Shown here: positions 45,670 to 53,996 of the stretch, one piece after another
Position numbering within the stretch: position 1 is the first letter of the stretch
Layout: every line of letters starts with the position of its first letter
Assembly: GCA_013285425.1 (NCBI GenBank)
Contig: CP053447.1
Location: forward strand, 1,184,001-1,248,000
Direction: 5' to 3'
From: Ignavibacteriota bacterium
GTDB lineage: Bacteria; Bacteroidota; Ignavibacteria; Ignavibacteriales; Ignavibacteriaceae
DNA: 64,000 nt
The notes under the pieces: model-generated
What the model saw: only the letters and a program-made list of their open reading frames with translations
What the model was told of the DNA's origin: nothing
Database searches by the model: none
Translations under genes and position numbers: made by a program

Positions 45670-46833
45670 TTATCCCATAAAAAAGCTTAGAAGAATACCT
45701 GCAACAACTGCACTGCCGATTACACCTGCAACATTAGGAGCCATAGCGTGCATTAGCAAATGATTTGTTTTATCATATTCTAATCCAACTATTTGAGATA
45801 CGCGTGCACTATCAGGTACTGCAGATATACCAGCATTACCAATTAATGGATTAATTTTGTTTCCTTCTTTTAAGAAAAGATTCATAACTTTAGCAAACAT
45901 AACTCCGCCAAAGGTAGCTATCATAAAAGATACAGCACCAAGTGCAAATATTCCTACTGATTTTGCAGTTAAGAATGTAGTAGCTTGAGTTGATGCGCCA
46001 ACTGTTAAACCAATCAAAATAGTAACAATGTCTATCATCGCTCCTTTTGCTGTATCAGCCAATCTTTTAGTAACTCCGCTTTCTTTTAATAAGTTACCAA
46101 AAAACAACATACCTAATAAAGGCATAGCACTTGGGCTTATTAAAGTTGTTAAAATAAGACCTACAATAGGGAATAATATTTTCTCTAATCTTGAAACAGA
46201 ACGCGGCGGTTTCATTCTTATAACACGTTCTTTATCAGTTGTTAACAATCTCATTATTGGAGGTTGAATTACCGGAACAAGAGCCATATAGGAATAAGCT
46301 GAAACAGCTATTGCACCTACTAATTCAGGTGCAAGTTTTGATGCAAGAAATATTGCAGTAGGTCCGTCTGCACCGCCAATAATACCAATTGCAGCAGCCT
46401 GCTCAGGCAGGTAACCTAATGAAAGAGCAATCATATATGCACCAAAAATTCCTAATTGTGCTGCAGCACCAAGTAAAAGCAGTTTTGGATTTGAAAGCAG
46501 TGTTGAAAAATCAGTCATTGCGCCAATACCCAAAAAGATCAGTGGGGGATATATCCCTTTTATTACTCCAAAATAAAGATAGCTCATAACACTGCCAGGT
46601 TCATAAACACCTATCTGCAAATTTGCATCTTGTAAAAATGGAATATTACCAATCAGGATTCCAAAACCTATCGGAATAAGTAATAATGGTTCATACTCCT
46701 TTTTAATCGCAAGGTAAATAAATGCTAAAGCTACAATTATCATTACGATATGACCAATTGTAAAATGAGGGAAAGCAGTATATTGGAAAAACTGCTCGAA
46801 ACCGTGAGCCATAAAATCGAATAAATTTCCCAT
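45670..46833 (-). CDS. mmdB: Sodium-pumping decarboxylase beta subunit (MmdB/OadB)
   Basis: This 387-residue membrane protein of about ten hydrophobic segments couples decarboxylation of the carboxybiotin carrier to Na+ export. Family marks: FLGIGAMTDFSTLLSNP, IGIIGGADGPTAIF with the Na+-binding Asp, YSYMALVPVIQPPIM and NPLIGNAGISAVPDSARV. The start ATG has GGAGAA upstream, itself within the end of the biotin carrier gene. It completes an mmdA-mmdD-mmdC-mmdB order. The alternative substrate oxaloacetate is less likely because mmdA-type carboxyltransferase and an epimerase are present. Confidence 0.93.
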   Translation of the reverse strand: MGNLFDFMAHGFEQFFQYTAFPHFTIGHIVMIIVALAFIYLAIKKEYEPLLLIPIGFGILIGNIPFLQDANLQIGVYEPGSVMSYLYFGVIKGIYPPLIFLGIGAMTDFSTLLSNPKLLLLGAAAQLGIFGAYMIALSLGYLPEQAAAIGIIGGADGPTAIFLASKLAPELVGAIAVSAYSYMALVPVIQPPIMRLLTTDKERVIRMKPPRSVSRLEKILFPIVGLILTTLISPSAMPLLGMLFFGNLLKESGVTKRLADTAKGAMIDIVTILIGLTVGASTQATTFLTAKSVGIFALGAVSFMIATFGGVMFAKVMNLFLKEGNKINPLIGNAGISAVPDSARVSQIVGLEYDKTNHLLMHAMAPNVAGVIGSAVVAGILLSFFMG

Positions 46834-46835
46834 AA

Positions 46836-47279
46836 TTATTCTCCGATTTCTACAAGTACTTCACCTTCAAGAACAGAGTCGCCGGTTTTAACTTTTATTG
46901 CTTTTACAAAACCTTCTTTATCAGCATTAATATTGTTTTCCATTTTCATTGCTTCAAGTGTTATAAGTTTTGTTCCAACTTTAATCTGATCACCTTCCTT
47001 AACGTGAATATTAAGTATAACACCAGGTAATGGTGATTTTACAAATCCGGCACCTTTTGGTGATGCAGGTGCACTTGTTTTTTGTTGTGATGGTGCTATA
47101 TCAGTTGAAGGAACAGCTACAGATCTAACAAGCTTTGGTGTTTTACTCTGTGCAATAACTTTATCTAGTTCAACTTTATATGTTGCACCGTTTACTTCAA
47201 TTTCAGCAATGTTTTCTTCAACATTGACGATATTTACATCGTATTTATTACCCTGAATAGTAAACTTAAATTTTTTCAT
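46836..47279 (-). CDS. mmdC: Biotin carboxyl carrier subunit
   Basis: This 147-residue protein has an N-terminal half forming a small beta domain (residues 1-55), a Pro/Ala/Ser linker (about 55-75: SQQKTSAPASPKGAG) and a biotinyl domain (about 75-147). The domain contains the biotinylation motif LEAMKMENN, with PLPGVILNIHVKEGD before it. It carries CO2 between the carboxyltransferase and the beta subunit. It lies 2 bp upstream of mmdB and 12 bp after the delta subunit gene, with GAGGAT as ribosome binding site. Confidence 0.93.
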   Translation of the reverse strand: MKKFKFTIQGNKYDVNIVNVEENIAEIEVNGATYKVELDKVIAQSKTPKLVRSVAVPSTDIAPSQQKTSAPASPKGAGFVKSPLPGVILNIHVKEGDQIKVGTKLITLEAMKMENNINADKEGFVKAIKVKTGDSVLEGEVLVEIGE

Positions 47280-47291
47280 AATTTTTATCCT

Positions 47292-47702
47292 CTAAAATCT
47301 GGGATGTTGTCTTAGTCCGTAGATCTTTGAACTCCACGGAGAATACGTTCGTGATACTTTACTTATTGTTAATACCGTATCCTCTTTATCATGCATTTCT
47401 GAATAGTAAAGATGGATAGCCATAGCAATTGCAGCGTTAACTTCGCCCGATATACTTTGATCTTCTTTTATATCTTCAGTTTTTCCTTCTTTTTTAAGAG
47501 TTCGCTTCATATTAAGATTAAGAGCTTTAGTTAGGTTTGCAAAGATCAGATATAGAAATAATAGTGCTGCAAATACCACTAAATAACCGATAACTGCCAT
47601 TCCAATACCCCAGGGATCTAACTCCAAAAACTTAACTGAATTTTTATGAATTACTGCCGATGAAGAATCTGTTACAGTTTGTTGTATTATTCCTAAAAAC
47701 AT
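47292..47702 (-). CDS. mmdD: Sodium-pumping decarboxylase OadG-family subunit
   Basis: This 136-residue protein has one membrane helix (about 33-58: WGIGMAVIGYLVVFAALLFL). The charged middle part and a C-terminal RTYSPWSSKIYGLRQHPRF resemble the gamma/delta subunit of methylmalonyl-CoA or oxaloacetate decarboxylase, which anchors the complex. The ATG has a strong AAGGAG upstream. It sits between mmdA (12 bp) and mmdC (12 bp), which is the usual place. Confidence 0.85.
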   Translation of the reverse strand: MFLGIIQQTVTDSSSAVIHKNSVKFLELDPWGIGMAVIGYLVVFAALLFLYLIFANLTKALNLNMKRTLKKEGKTEDIKEDQSISGEVNAAIAMAIHLYYSEMHDKEDTVLTISKVSRTYSPWSSKIYGLRQHPRF

Positions 47703-47714
47703 TTTAACTCCTTT

Positions 47715-49274
47715 CTACAATGGAAGATTAGAATGTTTCTTTGGTGGATTTGTATCCTTCTTTGTTGCAAGAGACTGTAATGCCCTTATAACTCTGAATC
47801 TTGTATTTCTTGGTTCAATTACATCATCAATGTATCCGTATTTTGCTGCAACATATGGAGTAGCAAATTTCTTTCTATAATCTTCCTCACGATCTTTAAC
47901 AAATTTAATTCTTTCTTCAGGATCAGTAATCAATTGAAGCTCTTTTTGATGAAGAACTTCTATTGCACCCTTTGGTCCCATCACTGCAATTTCAGCCCCA
48001 GGCCAGGCGTAATTAATATCACCACGTAAATGCTTTGAACTCATAACATCGTACGCACCGCCGTAAGCTTTACGTAAAATAACGGTAACTTTAGGTACAG
48101 TAGCTTCACCAAAAGCAAATAATAATTTTGCACCGTGAATAATAATTCCGCCATACTCCTGTGTTGTGCCTGGTAAAAATCCGGGAACATCAACAAAAGT
48201 AACAATAGGAATATTAAACGCATCGCAAAATCTTACAAATCTTGCTGCTTTACGCGAGGAGTTAATATCAAGTACACCTGCAAGATAGTTTGGCTGATTA
48301 GCAACAATACCAACTGGCATTCCGTTAAATCTTGCAAATCCTATAACAATGTTTGGAGCATAATGTCTTTGAATCTCTAAAAATTCATGCTGATCAACAA
48401 CTGCGTGAATTACATCCTTAACATCATAGGGTTTATTTGTTTGTTCGGGAATAAGTGTGTTTAGTGCATCTTCAAGTCTGTCAATCGGATCATCAGTAGG
48501 GAGAATAGGCGGATCTTCAAGATTGTTTTGAGGTAAATAACTCAAAAGTTTTCTGATCAACTGTATTCCTTCTTCTTCTGTATCAGCAACAAAATGTGTA
48601 ACTCCGGATTTTGCACCGTGAATCATTGCACCGCCAAGTTCTTCTTCTGTTACTGTTTCACCCGTTACTGTTTTTACTACTTTTGGTCCAGTTACAAACA
48701 TATAACTGGTTTTGTTTGACATTATAATAAAATCAGTTAATGCAGGTGAATAAACTGCTCCGCCTGCACAAGGACCAAATATTGCAGAAATTTGCGGAAC
48801 AACACCAGAGGCTAAAATATTTCGCTGAAAGATATCAGCATAGCCGCCAAGTGATTTAACACCTTCCTGAATTCTGGCACCGCCGCTATCATTAATGCCT
48901 ATTACGGGAGCACCAACTTTGAGTGCTTTATCCATAACCTTGCATATTTTTTGTGCGTACATTTCAGATAGCGATCCGCCAAAGACAGTAAAGTCTTGTG
49001 AGAAAACATATACTAATCGTCCATCAATTGTTCCATAACCGGTAACAACTCCATCCGAAAGATATGATTCCTTATCAAGTCCAAAATCAATACTTCTGTG
49101 GCAAACGAACATATCAAATTCTTCAAAACTGCCTTCATCTAAAAGCAGCTCAAGTCTTTCTCTTGCAGTAAGTTTGCCTTTTTTATGTTGTGATGCAATA
49201 CGCTTTTCACCACCGCCAAGCTTAGCCTGTTGACGAAGCGCCATCAACTCTTTTATTTTATTTTCCATAGCCAT
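47715..49274 (-). CDS. mmdA: Methylmalonyl-CoA decarboxylase / propionyl-CoA carboxylase carboxyltransferase subunit
   Basis: This 519-residue crotonase-fold carboxyltransferase has two domains. The N-terminal half has [20 protein letters not shown] and [20 protein letters not shown]. The C-terminal half has [34 protein letters not shown] and [20 protein letters not shown]. The length matches PccB/MmdA (about 510). Downstream Na+-pump subunits favour the decarboxylase role, which conserves energy from methylmalonyl-CoA; the reverse or carboxylase role cannot be excluded. It is 85 bp after the epimerase gene in the same direction. Confidence 0.93.
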   Translation of the reverse strand: MAMENKIKELMALRQQAKLGGGEKRIASQHKKGKLTARERLELLLDEGSFEEFDMFVCHRSIDFGLDKESYLSDGVVTGYGTIDGRLVYVFSQDFTVFGGSLSEMYAQKICKVMDKALKVGAPVIGINDSGGARIQEGVKSLGGYADIFQRNILASGVVPQISAIFGPCAGGAVYSPALTDFIIMSNKTSYMFVTGPKVVKTVTGETVTEEELGGAMIHGAKSGVTHFVADTEEEGIQLIRKLLSYLPQNNLEDPPILPTDDPIDRLEDALNTLIPEQTNKPYDVKDVIHAVVDQHEFLEIQRHYAPNIVIGFARFNGMPVGIVANQPNYLAGVLDINSSRKAARFVRFCDAFNIPIVTFVDVPGFLPGTTQEYGGIIIHGAKLLFAFGEATVPKVTVILRKAYGGAYDVMSSKHLRGDINYAWPGAEIAVMGPKGAIEVLHQKELQLITDPEERIKFVKDREEDYRKKFATPYVAAKYGYIDDVIEPRNTRFRVIRALQSLATKKDTNPPKKHSNLPL

Positions 49275-49359
49275 TTTACTTTCTGTAATTCTTTTTAGTT
49301 ATTCTAAAAAAATTTTAGCTTTTCAAATCTTGGTAAGTTGAATTTTTAAGTCAGTTTAA

Positions 49360-49765
49360 TTATGGTTTTTCACAAAGTTCCGTTAAAACACCAAATGTTG
49401 ATTTAGGATGTAGAAAAGCGATGTTTAGTCCTTCAGCGCCTTTTCTTCCTTTCTCATCTATCAAAACTATATTTTTGGATTTAACTTCATCCAGTGATTC
49501 TTGTAATCCTTTAACTGCAAATGCAAGATGATGAATACCTTCTCCTTTTTTTCTATAAATTTTCCGATTGGTCCATCAGGAGAAGTTGATTCAAGTAATT
49601 CTATTTTTTGTTTGACCAACCATAAAGAATGCAGTTTTAACTTTTTGATCAGCAACTTCTTCAACCGCATAGCATTTTAATCCAAGGACATCTTCATAAT
49701 ATTTTTTTTGCTTCATCAATATTTTTAACTGCAATACCGATATGCTCAATATGTGTTATATTCAT
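49360..49765 (-). pseudogene. mce: Methylmalonyl-CoA epimerase, disrupted by three homopolymer indels
   Basis: This VOC-fold enzyme interconverts (R)- and (S)-methylmalonyl-CoA, feeding the decarboxylase encoded next to it. Reading three frames gives a full protein of about 134 residues: HIEHIGIAVKNIDEAKK, then YYEDVLGLKCYAVEEVADQK, KIELLESTSPDGPIGKFIEK, then GEGIHHLAFAVKGLQ and FLHPKSTFGVLTELCEKP. The breaks are at an 8-A run (49702-49709, one A too many), a 6-A run (49614-49619, one too many) and a 7-A run (49546-49552, one too few), read on the minus strand. All are homopolymers, so sequencing error is a strong alternative to real decay. Confidence 0.85.
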
Positions 49766-50089
49766 TTTTGTTACTTCTAGATTATTTATATGATTAGTAA
49801 ATATTCAAAATCGCTGTATTTTTGCAAAGTTAATGCCAGCATCAATTAATTAAAATATTGAATTTATGCTTGTTTGTTGAATTTGATAATTGTTAATCAA
49901 TCCTTATTACAAGAAAAATCAATAAGTGATATTCCTGTTTATGAGAAATAAAGTATTTCATTTAGAGTTATGCTTTTCGTTAATGCTCATAAGTGATTAA
50001 GTAAAAACTTCTTAAACTTTCTTGCACAGAATATTCAAATTATCTATTTTTACACTCTAATTTTTAATACTGTTTGTAACTTTTTTGCT
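49766..50089. other. Divergent intergenic region between mce operon and tRNA-Leu
   Basis: This 324-bp AT-rich spacer must hold the promoters of the minus-strand decarboxylase operon and the plus-strand tRNA-Leu. TACTGTTTG just upstream of the tRNA resembles the -7 box TAnnTTTG with one extra base. Nothing else is seen. Confidence 0.4.
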
Positions 50090-50178
50090 GCCGGGGTGGC
50101 GGAATTGGTAGACGCACAGGACTTAAAATCCTGTGGGAACTTGTTCCCGTGCCGGTTCGAGTCCGGCCCTCGGTACCA
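50090..50178 (+). tRNA. tRNA-Leu (TAA)
   Basis: This 89-nt class II tRNA has acceptor GCCGGGG / CCTCGGT, anticodon stem CAGGA / TCCTG with loop CTTAAAA (anticodon TAA), variable arm GGGAA CTTG TTCCC, T arm GCCGG TTCGAGT CCGGC, and an encoded CCA end. It lies upstream of the truncated tRNA-Val-like array. Confidence 0.97.
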
Positions 50179-50251
50179 AAAATAATGTTAATTAAAGATG
50201 TACAGTTATTAGGTTAATTGTACATTTTTAATTATTGGGCGGTCTAAAATT

Positions 50252-51139
50252 ACTCTTAGCTCAGTTGGTTAGAGCGTTCCGACTATGTCGGAAAGGTCAA
50301 AGGTTACTTGAAACAATAAAAAAAAATTTCGGGCTCTTAGCTCAGTTGGTTAGAGCGTTCCGACTATGTCGGAAAGGTCCAAGGTTACTTGAAACAATAA
50401 AAAAAATACGGGCTCTTAGCTCAGTTGTTTAGAGCGTTCCGACTATGTCGGAAAGGTCCAAGGTTACTTGAAACAATAAAAAAAATTACGAGCTCTTAGC
50501 TCAGTTGGTTAGAGCGTTCCGACTATGTCGGAAAGGTCTAAGATTACTTGAAACAATAAAAAAAAATACGGGCTCTTAGCTCAGTTATTTAGAGCGTTCC
50601 GACTATGTCGGAAAGGTCCAAGGTTACTTGAAACAATAAAAAATAAATTACGGACTCTTAGCTCAGTTGGTTAGAGCGTTCCGACTATGTCGGAAAGGTC
50701 CAAGGTTACTTGAAACAATAAAAAATAAATTACGGGCTCTTAGCTCAGTTATTTAGAGCGTTCCGACTATGTCGGAAAGGTCAAAGGTTACTTGAAACAA
50801 TAAAAAATAAATTACGGGCTCTTAGCTCAGTTATTTAGAGCGTTCCGACTATGTCGGAAAGGTCAAAGGTTACTTGAAACAATAAAAAAAAATTACGGGC
50901 TCTTAGCTCAGTTGGTTAGAGCGTTCCGACTATGTCGGAAAGGTCCAAGGTTACTTGAAACAATAAAAAAAAATTTCGGACTCTTAGCTCAGTTGGTTAG
51001 AGCGTTCCGACTATGTCGGAAAGGTCAAAGGTTACTTGAAACAATAAAAAAAAATTACGGGCTCTTAGCTCAGTTGTTTAGAGCGTTCCGACTATGTCGG
51101 AAAGGTCAAAGATTACTTGAAACAATAAAAAAAAATTAC
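50252..51139 (+). repeat. Tandem array of eleven truncated tRNA-Val-like units
   Basis: Eleven head-to-tail units of 79-82 bp start at 50252, 50331, 50410, 50490, 50570, 50652, 50734, 50816, 50897, 50978 and 51059. Each copies the first 27 or so bases of the intact tRNA-Val that ends the array (acceptor 5' strand GGGCTCT and D arm), then replaces the anticodon arm with the perfect hairpin TTCCGACTATGTCGGAA, keeps AAGGTC and the start of the T stem, and switches to ACTTGAAACAATAAAAA in place of the T loop and 3' acceptor strand. None can fold as a full tRNA. Units differ in D loop (GGTTA, GTTTA, ATTTA), first three bases and tail. Two frames of LLETIKK-type repeats crossing it are artefacts of the near-81-bp period. 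Confidence 0.92.
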
Positions 51140-51213
51140 GGGCTCTTAGCTCAGTTGGTTAGAGCGTTTGCTTGACGTGCAAAAGGTCAAAGGTTCGACT
51201 CCTTTAGAGCCCA
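51140..51213 (+). tRNA. tRNA-Val (GAC), last unit of the array
   Basis: This 74-nt tRNA has acceptor GGGCTCT / AGAGCCC (7 pairs), D arm GCTC / GAGC, anticodon stem TTTGC / GCAAA with loop TTGACGT (anticodon GAC), T arm AAAGG TTCGACT CCTTT and discriminator A. CCA is not encoded. It is the only complete unit in the array and is followed by a terminator. Confidence 0.95.
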
Positions 51214-51232
51214 CAACCGATTTGAATAATTT

Positions 51233-51255
51233 TCGGAGTTAACTCCGATTTTTTT
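51233..51255 (+). terminator. Intrinsic terminator after tRNA-Val
   Basis: TCGGAG TTAA CTCCGA forms a 6-bp stem with a 4-nt loop, followed by seven T. It lies 20 bp after tRNA-Val and 13 bp before the thrS start, so it separates the tRNA array transcript from thrS or attenuates into it. Confidence 0.78.
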
Positions 51256-51268
51256 GTTAGGTTGAAAT

Positions 51269-53206
51269 ATGCAAAAAATTAAAATAACATTTCCGGATAG
51301 TGCAGTTAAAGAGTTTGATAGCGGAACAACAGGCTATCAGATTGCTCAGTCAATTTCACAAAGATTAGCTGATGATGTTTTAGCTGTAAAGTTTAATAAT
51401 ATGGTAATCGACTTAAACAGAGCAATTACAACTGATGGAACTGTTAAATTTTTAACATTTGATGATAAAGAAGGAAAAGAAGTTTACTGGCATTCATCTT
51501 CTCATCTTATGGCACATGCAATTCAGGATATTTTCCCTGAAGCAAAGTTTGGTGTTGGACCAGCTATAGATGCTGGCTTCTATTATGATATTGATATTAA
51601 CACTCAATTGACCGAAGATCATCTTAAATTAATAGAAGATAAAATGATCGAGCTTTCAAAAACTGATTCGAGATTTGAAAGGGAAGAACTATCTCAGCAG
51701 GAAGCAATTGATTATTTTAAAAAGAAAGGTGATCAATATAAAGTTGAACTTTTATCTGAGATGGATGAAAGCAAAGAGAAAATAAGTATTTATAAAGAAG
51801 GCTCATTTACAGATTTATGCAGAGGACCGCATCTGCCTGATCCAGGAAAGATAAAATATATTAAACTGCTTAATATATCTGGTTCTTATTGGCGCGGAGA
51901 TGAAAAGAACAAACAATTGCAAAGAATTTATGGAATAACTTTTCCAAAAAAGAAAATGCTTGATGATTATCTCCAGATGCTCGAAGAAGCAAAAAAGAGA
52001 GATCACAGAAAACTTGGTAAAGCACTGGAATTGTTTTTCTTTTCGCCTAATGTTGGTGCAGGTTTACCAATCTGGCTGCCAAAAGGTACAATACTTAGAG
52101 AGACCCTGGAAAGATTTTTAAGAGATGAACAAACCAAACGAGGCTATTTACCGGTTATTACACCTCATATAGGAAATATTAATCTATATAAGACAAGTGG
52201 GCATTATCCATATTATAGTGACAGTCAGTTTCCGCCAATGAAATTTGGTGATAGGGAAGAAGAATATCTGTTAAAACCTATGAACTGTCCTCATCATTTT
52301 CAAATATATTCTTCAAAACCAAGAAGCTATAGAGATTTACCTATCAGGTATGCAGAATTTGGAACTGTCTATCGGTATGAACAATCGGGTGAACTGAACG
52401 GATTAACAAGAGTAAGATGTTTTTCAGTTGATGATTCACATATGTTTGTCAGACAAGACCAGCTTAAAGAAGAATTATTTAGTGTAATTGAATTGATTCA
52501 ATATGTATTTAAGGTTATGGGTTTTGCTGATTTCACCACTCAACTTTCTTTTAGAGATGGAAATTCAGAAAAATACGGCGGCGATATTTTACTTTGGGAA
52601 AAAGCTCAGGCAGAAATTAAAGAAGCTGCTGATGAGATGAAATTAATTTATACAATTGAAGAAGGTGAAGCAGCTTTTTACGGTCCTAAGATAGATTTTA
52701 TGGTTAAAGATGCTTTAGGTAGAAAATGGCAGCTTGGTACGGTTCAGATCGATTATGTTATGCCTGAAAGATTTGATTTAGAATATGTAGGAAGTGATGG
52801 ACAGAAACACCGTCCTGTAGTTATACATCGTGCACCATTTGGTTCACTTGAAAGATTTATCGGAGTTCTTATAGAACATTTTGCAGGCGAATTTCCATTG
52901 TGGCTTGCACCAACCCAGGCTGCAATAATTCCAGTATCTCAGAATTTTGTTGAATATGGGAATAAAGTGGCTGACAGCTTTAGAAAAGCCGGAATTAGAT
53001 TTGAGATAGATGAAAGAAATGAAAAGATTGGTTACAAGATACGTGATTGGGAAATGAAAAAGGTTCCATATATGCTAATTGTTGGTGAAAAGGAAATGGA
53101 ATCAGATACTGTTTCGGTCAGAAAGCATAAAATTGGTGATCAGGGTTCTTTGAATTTATCAGATTTTATTGATAAAATTGCAATCGAAATAAAAAACAAA
53201 GTGTAA
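51269..53206 (+). CDS. thrS: Threonyl-tRNA synthetase
   Basis: This 645-residue class II synthetase has an N-terminal TGS domain (residues 1-62), the editing domain with HSSSHLMAHAIQ (about 74-85) and GPHLP (Cys-containing CRGPHLP), then the catalytic core with MNCPHH (zinc-binding Cys), the motif 2 region YRYEQSGELNGLTRVRCF, and HRAPFGSLERF (motif 3). A C-terminal anticodon-binding domain closes it. The length is normal. It starts 13 bp after the terminator of tRNA-Val and is 31 bp before infC, the classic thrS-infC-rpmI-rplT order. A leader of the T-box type was not seen. Confidence 0.97.
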   Translation: MQKIKITFPDSAVKEFDSGTTGYQIAQSISQRLADDVLAVKFNNMVIDLNRAITTDGTVKFLTFDDKEGKEVYWHSSSHLMAHAIQDIFPEAKFGVGPAIDAGFYYDIDINTQLTEDHLKLIEDKMIELSKTDSRFEREELSQQEAIDYFKKKGDQYKVELLSEMDESKEKISIYKEGSFTDLCRGPHLPDPGKIKYIKLLNISGSYWRGDEKNKQLQRIYGITFPKKKMLDDYLQMLEEAKKRDHRKLGKALELFFFSPNVGAGLPIWLPKGTILRETLERFLRDEQTKRGYLPVITPHIGNINLYKTSGHYPYYSDSQFPPMKFGDREEEYLLKPMNCPHHFQIYSSKPRSYRDLPIRYAEFGTVYRYEQSGELNGLTRVRCFSVDDSHMFVRQDQLKEELFSVIELIQYVFKVMGFADFTTQLSFRDGNSEKYGGDILLWEKAQAEIKEAADEMKLIYTIEEGEAAFYGPKIDFMVKDALGRKWQLGTVQIDYVMPERFDLEYVGSDGQKHRPVVIHRAPFGSLERFIGVLIEHFAGEFPLWLAPTQAAIIPVSQNFVEYGNKVADSFRKAGIRFEIDERNEKIGYKIRDWEMKKVPYMLIVGEKEMESDTVSVRKHKIGDQGSLNLSDFIDKIAIEIKNKV

Positions 53207-53237
53207 TAATATTTTTTTAACAAGTTAAGAGGTTTAT

Positions 53238-53783
53238 ATCACACAGAAACAATCGGTCCGTGTAAACGAAGAAATAAAAGCACCAAAAATAAGAGTAATA
53301 GATATCGATGGAACACAATTGGGAGTTTATACTGTTAGAGATGCTTTAAGATTTGCTGAAGAAAGGGGACAGGATCTTGTTGAAATTGCTCCTCAGGCAG
53401 TTCCCCCGGTATGTAAAATAATTGATTTTGGTAAATATAAATACGAACAGCAGAAACGTGAAAAAATTCAAAAGAAGAATCAGATTGTTTCAGTTTTAAA
53501 AGAAATAAGATTACACCCTAATACCGATGTGCATGATTTTGATTTTAAAGTAAAACACGCTCTGAATTTTTTAGAAGATGGTAATAAGGTTAAAGTAAGT
53601 GTGATGTTTAAGGGCCGGGAGATGGCTTACACTGAACAAGGTGAAGAATTATTAAAAAGATTTATTGAAAAACTGGAAGACATTTCTAAAGTTGAGTCTC
53701 CAATAAAACTTGAAGGAAGAAATATGGCTACCATATTGGTTCCTCAATCTAAAAAAGGCAAGAAAACTAATAAGCAGGAATAA
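53238..53783 (+). CDS. infC: Translation initiation factor IF-3 with AUC start codon
   Basis: IF-3 binds the 30S subunit and proofreads initiator selection. Reading upstream in frame from the TTG at 53319 gives a full IF-3 N-terminus, QSVRVNEEIKAPKIRVIDID, to an ATC at 53238. It is preceded 6 bases upstream by AAGAGG and a TAA in frame at 53226. There is no in-frame ATG, GTG or TTG in between that gives the complete N-domain. The protein is then 181 residues, the usual size, with GKYKYEQQKRE and VKVSVMFKGREMAYTEQG. Non-canonical AUU/AUC starts in infC are known to let IF-3 repress its own translation. Confidence 0.93.
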   Translation: MTQKQSVRVNEEIKAPKIRVIDIDGTQLGVYTVRDALRFAEERGQDLVEIAPQAVPPVCKIIDFGKYKYEQQKREKIQKKNQIVSVLKEIRLHPNTDVHDFDFKVKHALNFLEDGNKVKVSVMFKGREMAYTEQGEELLKRFIEKLEDISKVESPIKLEGRNMATILVPQSKKGKKTNKQE

Positions 53784-53789
53784 TTAAAT

Positions 53790-53981
53790 ATGCCAAAAAT
53801 GAAAAGCAATCGTGGTGCATCCAAAACATTTAAAAAGACTGCATCAGGAAAATTCAAAAGAAAAAAAGCTTATAAAAGTCACATTCTGACTTCAAAATCT
53901 ACTAAGAGAAAAAGAAGTTTGAGAAAAGGAACATTAGTAAGCGATGCAGAACAAAAACGCGTAAAGATAATGGTTCAATAA
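53790..53981 (+). CDS. rpmI: 50S ribosomal protein L35
   Basis: This 63-residue, strongly basic protein has [19 protein letters not shown] at the start and the conserved [20 protein letters not shown]. It lies 6 bp after infC and 15 bp before rplT, in the conserved infC-rpmI-rplT order. The length is normal. Confidence 0.97.
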   Translation: MPKMKSNRGASKTFKKTASGKFKRKKAYKSHILTSKSTKRKRSLRKGTLVSDAEQKRVKIMVQ

Positions 53982-53996
53982 AGGAGTAATGATAAA

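Noticed and set aside
50252..51139. CRISPR array
   Set aside because: Units are directly joined tRNA-like copies of about 80 bp that are alike along their full length; there are no unique spacers and no cas genes.
50235..51175. Open frames with repeated LLETIKK-type peptides across the tRNA-like array
   Set aside because: The repeat period of about 81 bp is a multiple of three, which keeps a frame open by chance. The DNA is explained by tRNA-derived units, and the frames have no independent coding evidence.
50252..51213. Attachment-site duplications of an integrated element at tRNA-Val
   Set aside because: Integration usually duplicates the 3' end of the tRNA. Here the 5' part is repeated and the 3' part is missing, and no integrase is nearby.
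51214..51268. T-box riboswitch in front of thrS
   Set aside because: The space after tRNA-Val is only 55 bp and contains just a terminator; no T-box sequence or specifier stem is present.
53319..53783. infC starting at TTG 53319
   Set aside because: This start removes the conserved RVNEEIKAP N-terminus of IF-3, which is in frame upstream from ATC 53238 with a ribosome binding site.
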